A stretch of 64,000 nt of DNA, from the NCBI RefSeq assembly GCF_042453785.1, contig NC_091672.1, forward strand, positions 3,750,001 through 3,814,000. The letters run 5' to 3'. Positions 10,813-23,603 of this stretch are shown here, one piece after another. The position numbers were made by a program, and so were the translations under genes. The DNA is from Malus domestica. Lineage: Eukaryota; Streptophyta; Magnoliopsida; Rosales; Rosaceae. The notes beneath the pieces were generated by a model. It was not told where the DNA came from. It ran no database searches and saw only the letters and a list, made by a program, of their open reading frames with translations. The stretch's first letter is position 1. The number at the start of each line of letters is the position of its first letter.

Positions 10813-11918
10813 TTACCTCAACAATTTTGACACCCATTTCTGTTGGAATTGGGTATTTGCCCTCTGGTTAAGGAAATATTGGAGACCGTTATGATCAATC
10901 TTGATAATAAAGTGTCTTTCTAGAAGATTGTTCTGCCAGTTCTTCACAGCATGTACTATGGCAATCAACTCTTTCTCATATGTGGAAATAGCTTGATTTC
11001 TGGGGCCTAGGGACTGGCTAGTGAAAGCTATAGGTCTCCCTGATTGATGTAACACAGCACTAATACCATATCCAGATGCATCAAATTCCAACTCAAAAGT
11101 CTTAGAAAAATATGGGAGAGCAAGAACATGTGGTGAAACCATGATAGACTTAAGTTGTTCAAAAGCCAGTGTAGCCTCTGAATGCCACTCAAACCTATCC
11201 TTCCTTATGAGTTTGTATAAGGGTTGACATATTTTACCATAGCCTGGCACAAATTTCCTATAGTAGCCAGTGAGTCCCAAAAACCGTCTTAATTCCTTCA
11301 CATTTCTGGGACTAGGCCATTCTTGAATGGTTTGCAACTTGGAAGGGTCAGCATCTACACCATCATGGGATACGATATGCCCTATATACTCCACAGAAGC
11401 TTGTCCAAATGAACATTTAGATTTCTTGAGATAGAGTTAGTTATCTCTGAGAATTCCCAATGCAAGCTGCAAATGAGTCAAGTGGTCTTTCTAAGTCTTC
11501 TTATATATCAGAATATCATAAAAGAAAACTAGCATAAGTTTTTTGAGATATGGCTTGAACAAATCATTCATAAGGCTTTGAAAAGTGGTTGGTGCATTGG
11601 TGAGACCAAAAGGCATCACAAGGAACTCATAATGCCTTTCATGAGTTCTAAAAGCTGTTTTTTTTTTTCCACATCTTCTGGTTTCATCAAGATCTGGTGA
11701 TATCCATACCTTAAATCCAACTTGGAGAAGTATTGTGCCCCATGCAATTCATCTAAGAGGTCATCTATCAAGGGAATGGGATACTTATCCTTGATAGTAA
11801 GTGAATTCAGCTCCCTATAGTTAATGCACATCCTCCAAGTGCCTTCCTTCTTTTTCACCAACAAGACAGGGAATGAGAAGGGGCTATGGCTCTGTCTAAT
11901 GAATTCTACATCAAGCAA
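10813..11918 (-). pseudogene. Reverse transcriptase and RNase H remnant
   Basis: At 11616-11918 lies the fingers/palm start of a gypsy RT ([24 protein letters not shown]). At 10813-11394 lie the thumb and RNase H (GHIVS, LGLTGYYRKF, then FDASGYG with the first catalytic Asp, and YEKELIAIV). The intervening part, which should hold the catalytic YxDD, is broken by stops. A run of nine or more T around 11656 and a premature stop also disrupt the frame. Confidence 0.85.
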
Positions 11919-12342
11919 TTCCTAAACTACCTTTTTAATTTCAATTTTCTACAATGGACCATAAGGATATAGCCTAATGTTGGTGGTTTAGCTCCATGTA
12001 TCAGTGGAATGTGATGATCATGTACCCTGTGGGGAGGTAACTTAGTGGGCAACGCAAAAACCTCATCAAATTCTCCAAGCAAATTCTAGAGTTCTTGGAG
12101 CTGTTATTTACTTAATTCACAAGCCTCAACTTTCCTCCCTTCCATGAAGTAGAGAAATAGACCTAAATTGGATTTAAAGATCTCCTTATCTAGGTACCGC
12201 AATGTCACTTCTTGAATGGTAGGCTCAGGGGTGACCTTGTAGGATAATTTGTAAGTGTGGTGATCTTTAGTGAACTTCATCGTGAGTAGTTGGAAATCCC
12301 ACAGCACATGACTCATTGTGGATAACCACTACACTCCCAATA

Positions 12343-12723
12343 CTACATCACGCCCCCTAGTGGTAGAGAATACAGAACCATATTGCAATTATACCCTCCC
12401 AAAGTAAGATCAACATGTTTACAACATCCAGAACTTCTAAACTTACCCTCATCTGCTATCATCACTTCAAAAGACTTAGTAGGGAAAGCTTGAAATCCCC
12501 ACTGTTTGAGAAGCTTAGAATCAATGAAATTATGTGTGCTGCTAGAATCCAAGAGGATTTTAACACATTGTCCATTGATTTGCCCTTCTACTGTTATGGT
12601 TTTGGAGGGTTGCTCGCCATTAGCGCTATAAAATACACAAGCACTAAGCTCTATGTTGTGCAATTCTGGGGGCACTTCCTGAGGTTCCATATCCAATTCA
12701 TCAGATTCCAACACATCTGACAT
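12343..12723 (-). pseudogene. Retroelement aspartic protease remnant
   Basis: A 126-codon piece with the retropepsin-like motif LLDSSSTHNFI. The usual active site is D-S/T-G, so the Gly after Asp-Ser has been replaced by Ser here, consistent with decay. A further piece lies at 12104-12316. Confidence 0.75.
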
Positions 12724-12734
12724 AAAGAGTTACT

Positions 12735-13782
12735 TCAACCCACATTAATCTCTATTGGACCATTTATCAGTGTAAAACCAATATTTTCCCCTTTCTCGTT
12801 TCCTTTGAATTCATCAGGAGACAATTTCTTAATAGCTAAGTTACCCTGGCGAGGTATAGTGTGAGTCAGATGAGTAGCATATGTAGTGTGAGATTTGACT
12901 GTGGGAGAAGGTTTAGTAGGGTTAGGTTTAAACTTAGAGATTTTTGCATCATGCACAGTTACAAGCTTCAAAAGTTTAACATCATATTTCAATTCCTTCT
13001 TTAAACCCTCTATGAAACAGCTTTTAAGAAGGATCAAACCAGTGTCAAGAGAATGATTAGCCAAACGGCGGAATTCAGTGACATACTCACGAAGGGTGTA
13101 AGTTTTCCTGAGCTTGAAAAGGGCCTCATCACTATCGTCAAATTCAGAAGGTCTGAACTCCCGACATAAAGCTTGAGAAAATTCCAACCAGTTTGGTGTA
13201 GTATGGAGGCAGTCCATCCATCAGAACCATTGTAGCACTCCCTAATTCCAACCAGTTTGGTGTAGTATGGAGGCAGTCCATCCATCAGAACCATTGTAGC
13301 ACTCCCCTTTCTAGATAAAAGAAAGCGATCAACATTCGCTGAGGATCACAAATATTGTAGAAGCTGAAGAACTATTTTGCTTTGTAAATCTAGACTAATG
13401 GATATTCCCCCTCAGTGAATCTGGGAAAATCAATCTGCTGTTGTTATGGAAGACGAGGATTAGGGCCTCCACCAGCCCAGATCTGAGTTCAAGGTGGGTT
13501 ACCCAGATCAGTATCTTGGTGAAAAGAAGGTTTAGTGAGAGGCGAAGTAGAGGAACCTTCATCGTCTCCTTTAACCTGAAGCTCACGGAAAAATTACTCA
13601 AAGTACACCATAAGGTGTGCTTGGAATTGGTCTGGGAGCTTAGCATCGAATACATTGTTCACAGCTTCAGCGATCATAGTAAGTAGGGAAGCAAAGGAAG
13701 TTTCGAGAGTAGAAACCCGAGCATCTATGGTGGTTTGGCGAGTGTTTGGTTTGGGGCCGACCTTCCCAACAAGGAAAACCAA
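12735..13782 (-). pseudogene. gag remnant with a 64-bp tandem duplication
   Basis: Overlapping broken frames resemble the gypsy gag region (LTLREYVTEFRRLANH-type motif near 13050-13110 in frame). The block 13181-13244 is repeated at once as 13245-13308, shifting the frame because 64 is not a multiple of three. The N-terminal piece at 13594-13782 is a short gag start with a heptad-like region. Confidence 0.75.
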
Positions 13783-13793
13783 AATTGGATAGG

Positions 13794-13801
13794 TGATACC
13801 A
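13794..13801 (-). other. Primer-binding site (initiator Met tRNA)
   Basis: Two bases inside the 5' LTR end the minus strand reads TTGGTATCA. TGGTATCA complements the 3' end of plant initiator tRNA-Met, the usual primer for this group. The match stops after eight bases. Confidence 0.7.
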
Positions 13802-13802
13802 A

Positions 13803-14082
13803 TGTTAGAATCACAATCCTTAGCTGGAATATTCTTTCAATTTGTTCAAATATAACCGTTACAATGAGGGTGGAAAGAGAGAGATATACCACTAGCTAGC
13901 AATCCAGTATGTGATTGCCAGCTGTTTGAATTAACTCCCTACAACACTTGCCCTATTACAATCAACCCAAAGATCCCAGATCATTACAATTCAGACCCCA
14001 AATCTCTTACAATTTAACCCTTTAACTATAGCTAATTATTATTCTAGTGATCAAAGTAATCACATATATGCAATTCATAACA
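13803..14082 (-). repeat. 5' LTR of the chromovirus
   Basis: 280 bp, matching 8909-9195. On the minus strand it starts TGTTATG and ends TCTAACA, giving the inverted TGTTA/TAACA ends. Confidence 0.85.
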
Positions 14083-14430
14083 GCAGTCTTTCTAGTCGTC
14101 TCATTTTTATAATCCACAATTCGGAGATGCAATCCTATGTTGTCTGGAGAATAACTTATGAAGTCTTTCCCCAGGTTTGCAGTGAAAAGAAATTTTCCTT
14201 ACACAACCATCTGAGAAATCTTCTAGTCTCCATTTTTCGCTGACTTTGGGTTCAAATCCTTCAAGGCAATGACAATGAAAATACTTCCAATTGTCACAAA
14301 TACTAAAAGCACCACACAACGCATCGGCCTCACACTGGTCGAATTGTTCAACAAAAATCCAAGACCTTCCCCAAAAGCCTTGGTCCCAAGCATAAAACTT
14401 GAGCTGACAATTGATTTCAAGTGTGGCTCT

Positions 14431-17400
14431 TGACACGCCCCGACCCCGATATCCCAAAATACCAGGACAAGCACGTGCTGGCTGACACCTGAGGGTGACG
14501 AAGATACATATGTAGAAGTGCCAATGCGGAAACGTGTTCAGAGCATACAACTAATCAAGAATAATGTAAAAGAATTATTATAAAAAAAGGTACGAACAAA
14601 GGAACGGGTCCTACACTGAGAAGACTCGAAGATACCTGTGCGGAAGTGCCCTGACGTCGGGTTCGTATGCCTCGATTCTAACTGCTAAAGGAGGCGCAAA
14701 ACAAAGGGTGAGTAGACCATAATTTATACTAATACTAATAATAATAAAACCGATTTCTTTCTGAACATACTAACCTCTTGTTTTGAAAACGTAGATAATA
14801 CTACATAATAGGTTTTCTGAAAACCCTAACGTGCCATGAAAACATTCATAGGTAATAAAACCACATCTAAAAGTGGTATTGAAATCGTCCAAAGGCAAAT
14901 CTGAGAAATCTCGTAAATCCAAAATAATAAAGTACTCAACTAAGGGTATCATAGTCGCCCAAAGGCATAACCATCACCCGAAGGTGAAGTTGTATGATAC
15001 TGGGTTACGCCAGTGAAGAAATATGATAGGTCCCATCACCCAAAGGTGAAGTTGTACGACTCTAAGTTATGCCATATACATATACATATATATACATATA
15101 CATAACACACCGACACTAGTCATGGCTAGTAAAGCTGTCTAACACTAGTTTCGCCAGTGAAGCTAGGAGTACGTCATAAATATCTTCAACTGTGTCCTAT
15201 GGCCATAGACGTCTACATACTCGTGTTGTGTGTATGTGTCGTATGATAACACACTAGATAAGCACAGAAAACGTAATTCAAAATCTCATATCAAATCACC
15301 GGAGCTCAAAAGCTCAAAGCATCAATTCATAAACCATAATAAAACATATTCGTAAATCTGTAATATATCATACGCGTAAATCCAATAATTCATAACGTTT
15401 CGTAAAACATAATTCAATAAATCATAAATAATGCATAAAACTTAAAATTATGAAATCATTCTTTTCGTGAATGCAAGCCTATATTTTATAAAAACATGCA
15501 ATTTAAGAAGGGGTTTGTTCATGGCTAGAATTTCCGTTGGGGATGTCTCCTAGCGGACGAGTACACAGCTCCCCGAGAGGTTGGCGCCGGTTGATGCTTT
15601 CTGTCGGGCTTCTACTCACTGGCGGGCTTGTCGAGCAAAGCTTGTCAGGCAAGGCTTGTCGGGCAAAGCTGAAAGAGAATGACAGGGTTAACTTTGAAAG
15701 GTGCCTTTGTGGGGCTTTAGGTATAGGCATTGAGGCTCACAATCAAGATTAACTTTTAGGTGTACAGGCGTGCCACTACCATCTTTAGCATGGTAGATGT
15801 TGAGTTTTAGTTGTATATATACCCGAGAGGTTGTTTTAGTTATGAAATGTGCCTTTGTGGGGTCTTAGGTGTAGGCCTTGAGGCTCACAATCACGAACTA
15901 ACCCAGTACTCGAACATATAATGTTTGTTTCATTAATTGCAGAAGTATTATGACTATTATACTTCTAATTACCCGAGCCCGAAGAGCATAATGAATCCAA
16001 ATAGGTGCCTGTGTAGGGCCTTAGATGTAGGCCTTAAGGCTTCCCATCAGAATTATTTATATACTTAAACGTTCCATGATAATCATAATATAACAGAAAT
16101 ATAACTAAGAAATAGGTCGATTACTTGCGCCCCAAGTAACTTCGGACTTCTTGTTATCAAAGACTGTCGTGGATGGGTTAAGTCCACATAAAGTTCTTTT
16201 TTATGCCTTGAGACCAAGGACTTTTGAATGATCAATCTTACATGCCCGAGGGTTTAGAACTCAGATCTGATTTAAACTGTGAATACATATTCCAATCAGA
16301 TTCAAGAACTGATGAGTCTTTTAATCATTAACTTGCTAGAAATAACTTGGATACAAATGGAAGTATACAACATATTACTAGACTTATGAATGAAAAGACA
16401 AAAACAAAGAGGGTCGGGCAAAGCTGGTCGTCTTGCAACTTCCTATCTTTTTTATTTATAAAGAGGTTTGAAAGCTTAGAAAGAGGGATAGGGGGATGAG
16501 TTTACAGAAGGAAATCGATACTACAGCAAGATTTAGACAAGGTAACAGAGCTTTTACAAAGGCTTTTGTGAGGGTTGATCTCGAAAAGGATGAAGGCTTG
16601 GGCTGACTACAGCTTCGTTGAAGACAAATCTGGCTTGAGCAGAGTTTGTGTATTTGTTTGTTTTTTTGAGTGTCTCTATCTCTGATTTCTCTTTCTTCTT
16701 TTATAGATAGTTTGGCTTGGCCTCCTGTAGCATTAATCTTGCCCGAATGCAGCTTGAAGGGCAATGACTCATCAGCTTTTTACTTGTATTGCCACTGTAA
16801 AGTGCTTTTTGGGCTGATTAGTTGGCTGGTCTACACTACTTGGTCTCTAGGTAGGTGAGCAAATGATTCAAATGATATGCACCTAGTCGGGAAAAGCCCT
16901 TTTCTGCCTTCTGGGCTTTGGCTGAGCTTCGGGCTCCTTTCCTCCTAGTCCTTCTTTTGGGCCAACTCCCTTTTAAGCCTAAAGTTCAAGTTTTAACCCA
17001 AACAGGATTCACTTACAAATATTCCGCTACCGAAAGCCACTCAAACTAGGGAGGACGAGGTCAATTCCAACCGACGCACCTAACCACAAATAGATACCAA
17101 TTAATAAAACTTTACTAAAAGGATCGAATTGGGAAAACGAACAACAGATTCGGATTCAACACGTTGAAAAATCTAAAGATGGACCTCGGGTTCTGCAACA
17201 CGCCGCCATGAGGCGGCGGCCTGGGTCATCACGCGCCACCTCATAATTTCTGGAAATTTTCCAGATTTTTCGTCCTACTTCAAGAGCTCACTTCAAGCTC
17301 GGTACAAGCCCAAATTAAGTGATTCAAAAGCCAAAATGTAGTTAGGAATGTGGAGAAGGGTTCATACCGTTAGGAGGCCCAACGGTGATCGGCGTTGGCC

Positions 17401-18161
17401 GGAAAAATGGTTGGAAAGTGGCCAAATGATCACAGATTTGAAATTCCAGATTTTGCACAGTGACTTCCCTTGTGTTTTTCGAGTTCCTACAACACCCAAA
17501 AACTTACTAATTGTGAACCTAGACAAGATCTACAATGATGGGGACCAATTTTGAGGCTTACCTTGGCCAGAAATGGCGAGAATTCGCCTGATAAAAGTAT
17601 TGCACAGTGACCACGACTATGCAGCCGAAAAATGTGGGAAGAAAGGAACCTCTATGTCTGAGATTTGTGTCTAGAGGTCAGAGATGGTAGTGGTGGTGGG
17701 TGGTCTGAATGTATGTGGGTGTGTGTGTGTATGTCTCGGCAAGAGAGGAAGAGAAAAGTGAGAGATATGAGAGAGAGAGTGGGAGTGATGAAGAGAGAAA
17801 GAAAAATGAAGAATAGGAAGGGGGAGAGAAGGTTCACGGGACCAAAAGAACACCCCAGAAATGGGGGAAACATATGCCACGTGTCAGCCAAGGAAAAGCT
17901 TAAAGTGGAGAAATATTTACAATTGTGAAATTTATCAAAATGCCCTAAACATTAAAAAATTCATAGAAGTTTCGTTTTAACTCCAAATTCGATTCCGTTC
18001 ACGCTTACGTGTTCGAATCGATGAGTGCTACGGAAATAAAATAAAAGAAAAATTCCTACATGTCAACGGAAGAAAATAAATGGAAGTCAATGTTTTTGTC
18101 GTTAGGGGTATTTTTGTAATTTTACCTAATTAAAACGTAAATTTTAAGACGGGTTGTTGCA
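14431..18161. mobile_element. 3.7-kb LTR-type insertion in the pseudogene
   Basis: Starts TGACACGCCCCGACC and ends GGGTTGTTGCA, LTR-like TG...CA ends. It is flanked by gctct (14426-14430) and gctgt (18162-18166), a five-base duplication with one change. No retroviral protein motif is visible inside. It is best read as a large solo LTR or a non-coding LTR element that itself received the repeat at 15538-17004. A tataca/catata simple-sequence patch lies at 15072-15100. Confidence 0.65.
15538..17004 (+). repeat. Dispersed 1.4-kb repeat, copy 1
   Basis: Matches 36818-38198 in the same orientation over its whole length, including the recurring 'aggtgcctttgtggggcctta' style motifs (four or so internal copies). 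It has TG...CA-like ends (tggggatgtc ... cccaaaca). Probably an LTR-derived repeat nested in the larger insertion. No coding region is recognised. Confidence 0.7.
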
Positions 18162-18920
18162 GCTGTAGTAAAGTTATAAGGATAGGAAGATAACTCGGAA
18201 GGTAATACATCTAGCTCAAAAGAAAAAGGACCAGGTGCAGGATTTTCCATGTTCCTCCCGGATCCAAGAACTAGTTTGTTCATCGTAAGCATTTTGTTTC
18301 CAAGCTCAGCACCCAGCAGCCAAGAAGCTCTGCCATATAACAACAGATGAATTAAATGCATCTGTTATGACAAAGGTCCCATTGTCAAGAAGCTCTGCTA
18401 CACCAGAATTAGAGACCTTTGAACCCGAATTAGTTGACCATACTACAACATTGGCGGGGCTACTTAAGGTCAAGTTTCCATTTCGAGAAGCTCCAATGCC
18501 AAAAGATTTGGTGCAGAAACAGGTTGGTTTCTGTTTGCAACCCAAACGACGGTCTTAATGGGTAGTGGATCTGTGTACCAAATGCCCATGTAATAGTTTT
18601 GAGATGTACCTGGTATGAAGAACCCGAGCTCAAATGTTCCACTTGGAGAGGTGATTGTTTCTTCCCCAGAGAGAGATTGGCCCGCCCAGAGAGAGATTGG
18701 CCCGGAGAGACGATGTGAGACGCCGTGGAAATACAAGCAATGAAGGTACAACGTAACAAAAACCTCAATGTATAGTATAGTAGAATTTTCATATCCATCT
18801 CTTGATAAAATTGCAACAAAAGAGTTAGATTTGCTGCAAACAGAAGCCAAAACTTGTCCTTCGTTTTGAAGTTAACTACAAGTCAGTTTTTTCCCAACGC
18901 AACTTTCAAAATAAGCAGCT

Positions 18921-18967
18921 TTTTCCCCACTTAGTGGGAAAAGGCTTTGTTGTTGTTGTTGTTATTG
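18921..18967 (+). repeat. LINE 3'-tail fragment
   Basis: Contains 'cccacttagtgggaaaaggc' followed by (TTG)n. This is the reverse complement of the 3' end of the LINE in the UEV1 intron (32878-32930). It lies in the spacer between the pseudogene and purH and is absent from the matching spacer at 1 kb. Confidence 0.7.
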
Positions 18968-19702
18968 TCTCTAAAGTCGACGCTGTATGTTTTGCAGGAA
19001 GGTTCTTTGTCCAAAGTTCATATTCTCTTCCTCATCGTAGTTCAAGTCCAACGCAAATACTCACTTGCCTTAGAGGAGATTCAGTTAATAATATGCTTTA
19101 AAAGCCAATCATAAGATAATGTTTTACCTACATTTAGTATATTTTGGAAAATCTCACATAAGAGAGGTCCTTGTTATCTTTTTCTACTCACGTTTACGCA
19201 TGCACGTAAGAGAGGTGTGAAAATTTTGTGTCCACTTCGAGGACCATGTCATCCATACGCCCACTCACACAACTAAGCGAGACTGCCTTTGTATTGGGGA
19301 CCACACTAGCCCGATTTCACCAATCCCAGTGTAGGCTGTTCACTTGGTTGTGTGGGCCTACGAATAGCATCACCCTCTGAGTAGACACAAGAATTTCAAC
19401 AGTGTCCTCTGTGAGTACATTGATTCTAGCTACCAATCCCAATGAAAAGAATATACGAGAACAAATTAAATTATTGCAACTACACCTGAAGATCAACAAT
19501 ATATAACAAGCATAGATAGATTATAAATCTTTGGTTCGGTGCATGAAATCTGCATTCAGATTACATAAAACATATAATTTGCCTCGTTATCAAACAAGCA
19601 TGTCTACAAAAACTTCACCGCGAGAAAACTTGGTTATATGATTGAAACAACAGATTCAGACCTAAGGTCCTGAGATGGAAGCACCAAGGGCAAAAATCGT
19701 TA

Positions 19703-22700
19703 TCAATGCCTAAAGTGCCTAACGTTTGTGAAAAGAAGTGAAACTCCATACTTGTTACAGCAGTCTATGGCATCCCCATCTCTAATGCTCCCACCGGGTT
19801 CAGCAATTACACTAACTCCGCTTTCGCAGGCTTCTTCCACTGCATCTTTCCATGCTGTGTCCATAAGAAATTGATCGCATTAAGCTTCCTCTTGCACTCC
19901 ACTCTTAAATAACATAACCAAAAGTTAATGCATGAGCTAGTAATTACCGAATGGGAAGAAGGCATCGCTGGCCAAAGCTGCACCCTTGACCTCTTCTCCA
20001 GCTTTCTTCAGGGCTATTCGTAAACTCTCCAGGCGGTTCGGCTGCCCACTCCCCATGCCCAGCATGCAGTTATTCTGCTCATAGTCAAAGATCAGATATT
20101 TGTAGAAGTACCATCCAATTCACACAAAGCGGCATACCAACAATATAATAAATGTGAACAAGGCGAGATTTTGAAAGGTTAAGCAAAGAAAGACGACCTT
20201 TGCTATTACAATTGCATTGCTTTTGACATGCTTGACGCACAACCATGCGAACTCTGCATCAGCAAGCTCACTTTTTTGTGGAGCCTTCTCAGAAACAGCT
20301 TTAAACTGTATATCCTGGGGGGTCAAATCATCCGAGTCCTGGGCTAACCACCCACCACCAACCTGTCTAAGTGAAAGCTTTCCCTTCTCATTTTTTCTTG
20401 CCTCAAGGATTCTTAGAGTCTTTGATTTTCCACGGAGGATTTCTAGCCCTTTCTTTGTGTACTTGGGTGCAACCACAATCTCATAAAACATCCGGGTTTC
20501 GCCATCTGTTGGGCTTCTAAACTCTCGAATTTCCTTAGCAAGAGCCTAGAAACACAGACAAAAAAGGACTTAGGAAACAGAGCAAACCACAAAACACGTA
20601 AACATATTACAAAGTTAAACTTCTCAGGGCTAGTATCAGTTGGTATTCAAGTTGTCCAATGTGCACACGCTGAATTATCACTGAAAAGAAAGTGGTTCAG
20701 CTAGCCATTCAAGTCATGGCTCAAGTGGTAAAAAAATTTCTTTTCAGAAAAAAAATAGTTTCAAATAAAAGAATAGCAATTTAGTGATGGCCAGTTTTAA
20801 AAGGTGCATAGTAAACTGCTCCCATCTCATATATAAATTTGAGGTCAGACCCTTTAAACTCCAACTAACCTCATCAACCTCTATGTTGAACGCTACAATG
20901 CCACCAAATGCACTCACGGGATCTGCTTTGACAGCAAGCCTGTATGCTTCAAGAATATCATCACGTGAAGCTACACCACAGGGATTTGTATGCTTTACAA
21001 CTACACAGGTAGGACTTTGAAACTCTGACACACAATTCCAAGCCGCATCAGCATCTAAATAGTTATTATATGACATTTCCTGCAAGCAGAAACTAAAAGA
21101 TTTAAAGAGGATGAGATCTGATTAATTTGTAAACATTCAAAAGCGGGTCCAGTTATGATATAAAGGTTTCCCCACCAACATAAATGCCGCTAACAATTCA
21201 GAAAAATAAGGATGCATGGTCATCCCTATCAATTCTTTAAGTGGAATCCAATAGCTAAAAGAAGATGTCTATCTTACCTTCCCATGGTGTTGGATAGCAG
21301 TTGCAATACCACCAGCATTCACCTCAGAAAGACTCTTGTCAACATAGAATGCAGCCTTCTGATGAGGATTTTCACCATAACGAAGGGGACTTTTGAGCAA
21401 CATAGGCACCGTTAAGCTCTGCGGGAATTTATCTTCCAAAAAAAAAAAAAAAAAAAGTTTGTCAATCTATGCATCCCATCACAAAAGACACACAAGAAAA
21501 TTAACTTAAGTCAATTTTCCTAGAAACTACTATCTCCCCCTCACCCCCATGGTCTTTTCCCCTCCATCCCGAGGTAATTCCTCGCGCTATATCATGAACA
21601 TCAAAAACGTGATTGAAGATATTATTGCAATCTACTTGATAAATCTGTCTTCTCTCTTCAAGGTCATTTACAGCTAACTCCTAATTCATTTTTTATAAAT
21701 ATCAAATTGTTGACTCAATAGATTGCAACCAACCTGGTAATTTGGCATGTGTGATTCTAATATCTACTTAGATATTAAATGCACAACTTACAAAAGTCAA
21801 GCTAGAGTCTAGAATGCATAGTTCACTGTTAATCCTTGCCTTATCAAAGCAAATTTATAACTAAAAGCAACATCATGAAAGACATAGTACCTTCAGAAGT
21901 CTGCTTCCAAAGCCATTCAGAAACTGCAGAATCATAAGAAGCAACATGTTGGAAAGCCTTCCATGCAAGCTTCCTTCGGAATTGTTGATCATCCTTGTCT
22001 CCCTTAAGAAACTCTAGAAGTGCGGGATAGTCTTCTGAATCAACCACCACCAAGACATCTTTGTGATTCTGTTTGACAAACATATTTAACTTGGAACATC
22101 AGATAAAGATATTGAAACAAAATCAGGTACGACTCGTGATGTAAGGATTGAGAAAGCACATTATGAGCAATACATTGAACAATAGCTACATTAAACAACA
22201 ATATCAATGTGTATCAGGATAGCACCAAGGATGCAGTACGGAGTTCATATCTAGATATCTACCAAATGAGATTCACTTTGATGAATAAAAGATGACAAGT
22301 TCGATGAAAATATTTTATTCATGACAATGATTCTGAAAAACTCAGTGCATTGGAAAACCTATCATGAATCATGATCTATAAAATTATTGAACAACAATAT
22401 GCTAGAACTTCCATTCAGATAAACAACCTTTGCAGCCGCTCTTATCATGGCTGGACCACCAATATCTATATTCTCAATTCCATCTTCAAACTCTATTTCC
22501 CTTGTTGAAGTAACTTTCTCGTAAAAGGGGTACAAATTCACCACAACTACATCAAATGTACCTGAACAAACATTGTGTAGAAAAATTATTAAAGCTCTAG
22601 CTTATTCCACACATACAGAGCATGAGAGAGAGAGAGAGAGAGAGAGAGAGTCGTGCAGGCATGGTAAAAGAGTTTGCAGCAGAACTCACCAATTCCGTGC

Positions 22701-23564
22701 TTACTAAGAGCTTCCATGTGATGCTTTTGGTCTCTTCTAGCAAGGATACCCCCATGCACATTGGGGTGTAAAGTTTTTACACGACCATCAAGCTGCAACA
22801 CAAAATCTCAGTCATGTTTTAATTCACATAATAGAGTTAATATCCCCAAATCAGATATTTCACAATGCGGGTTACCAAGCAAGCAAAGTCTCTCTCGTGT
22901 CATTTCCAAACAAGAAAAATAACCGGCTTACCATCTCCGGGAAACAAGTAAGTTGTTCCACCTTAGTGACGGGCAGGCCAGCACTTTCTAAAGCAGATGC
23001 CGTTCCTCCAGTCGAAACAATTTTATATCTACAGTTTTAGAAAACAACCATCATCAAAAACATATCACACTCACCATTTAAGCTAAAACATAAGCGTTTA
23101 ATATATCCTACTTGAATAATGCAATTGAAAATATAATTTGAAGCTGCGTAACAGGTAAAAGACAACGATCTATAAAAAGAGCTCCTTAATACAAAATGTT
23201 GGAGACATTACGAAGCAATCGTCCTTAGAAGAACTGCGAAATTACCCCAAGTTCCGAAGGCCATTCCCTAAGATAGCAAGATCCTTCTTGTCTGACAATG
23301 ATATCAGAGCCTGCCTATCACCTGAAACTCACACAAAGTCTCTCTCTTGAATTATATTTCTAATGAATATATTGCATAATTATTTTTTAAAAGCACAAAA
23401 ATTAAATTATCAAACAAACACAAAAGGAGCATACCAGAAAGGGGCGAGGGAGGGTTAGTGACTGAAAGGGTCTCCTCAGTCGCCGCCATGGCTTTAATTG
23501 TTCTGCAACTTGAGTGCAAATTCCTCCCTGAGCAACACTGTATACACCAACAACCACACATATA

Positions 23565-23603
<39 letters not shown>

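Larger units (their letters stand above)
8909..14082 (-). mobile_element. Decayed Ty3/gypsy chromovirus (Reina-like)
   Basis: A 5.2-kb LTR retrotransposon on the minus strand, in the order LTR, primer site, gag, protease, reverse transcriptase, RNase H, integrase, chromodomain, polypurine tract, LTR. The short LTRs (about 280 bp) and the C-terminal chromodomain suggest the Reina group. Every coding part is cut by stops or frameshifts, so it is not autonomous. The two LTRs differ by several indels and substitutions, so the insertion is old. I see no clean 5-bp target duplication. Its right end lies inside the receptor-kinase pseudogene; its left end abuts the long repeat. Confidence 0.9.
14083..18798 (-). 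pseudogene. Second receptor-kinase copy, split by an insertion
   Basis: The 5' half runs from an ATG at 18798 to 18162 and carries the signal peptide, B-lectin domain and start of the S-locus domain. The remainder, 14430-14083, continues with the S-locus/EGF-type part (CGAFSIC, CHCLEGFEP, DFSDGCVRK). The two parts join cleanly in the alignment to the intact gene once the 14431-18161 insertion is removed. The frame is broken by several indels (for example the duplicated 'agagagattggcccg' around 18666-18700). The PAN region is deleted, and the membrane and kinase parts are missing where the chromovirus begins. Non-functional. Confidence 0.85.

Noticed and set aside
8902-14087. Five-base target duplication for the chromovirus
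   Set aside because: The closest candidates (gcagc/gcagt) require an LTR end that does not fit the TG...CA rule, so I do not claim it.
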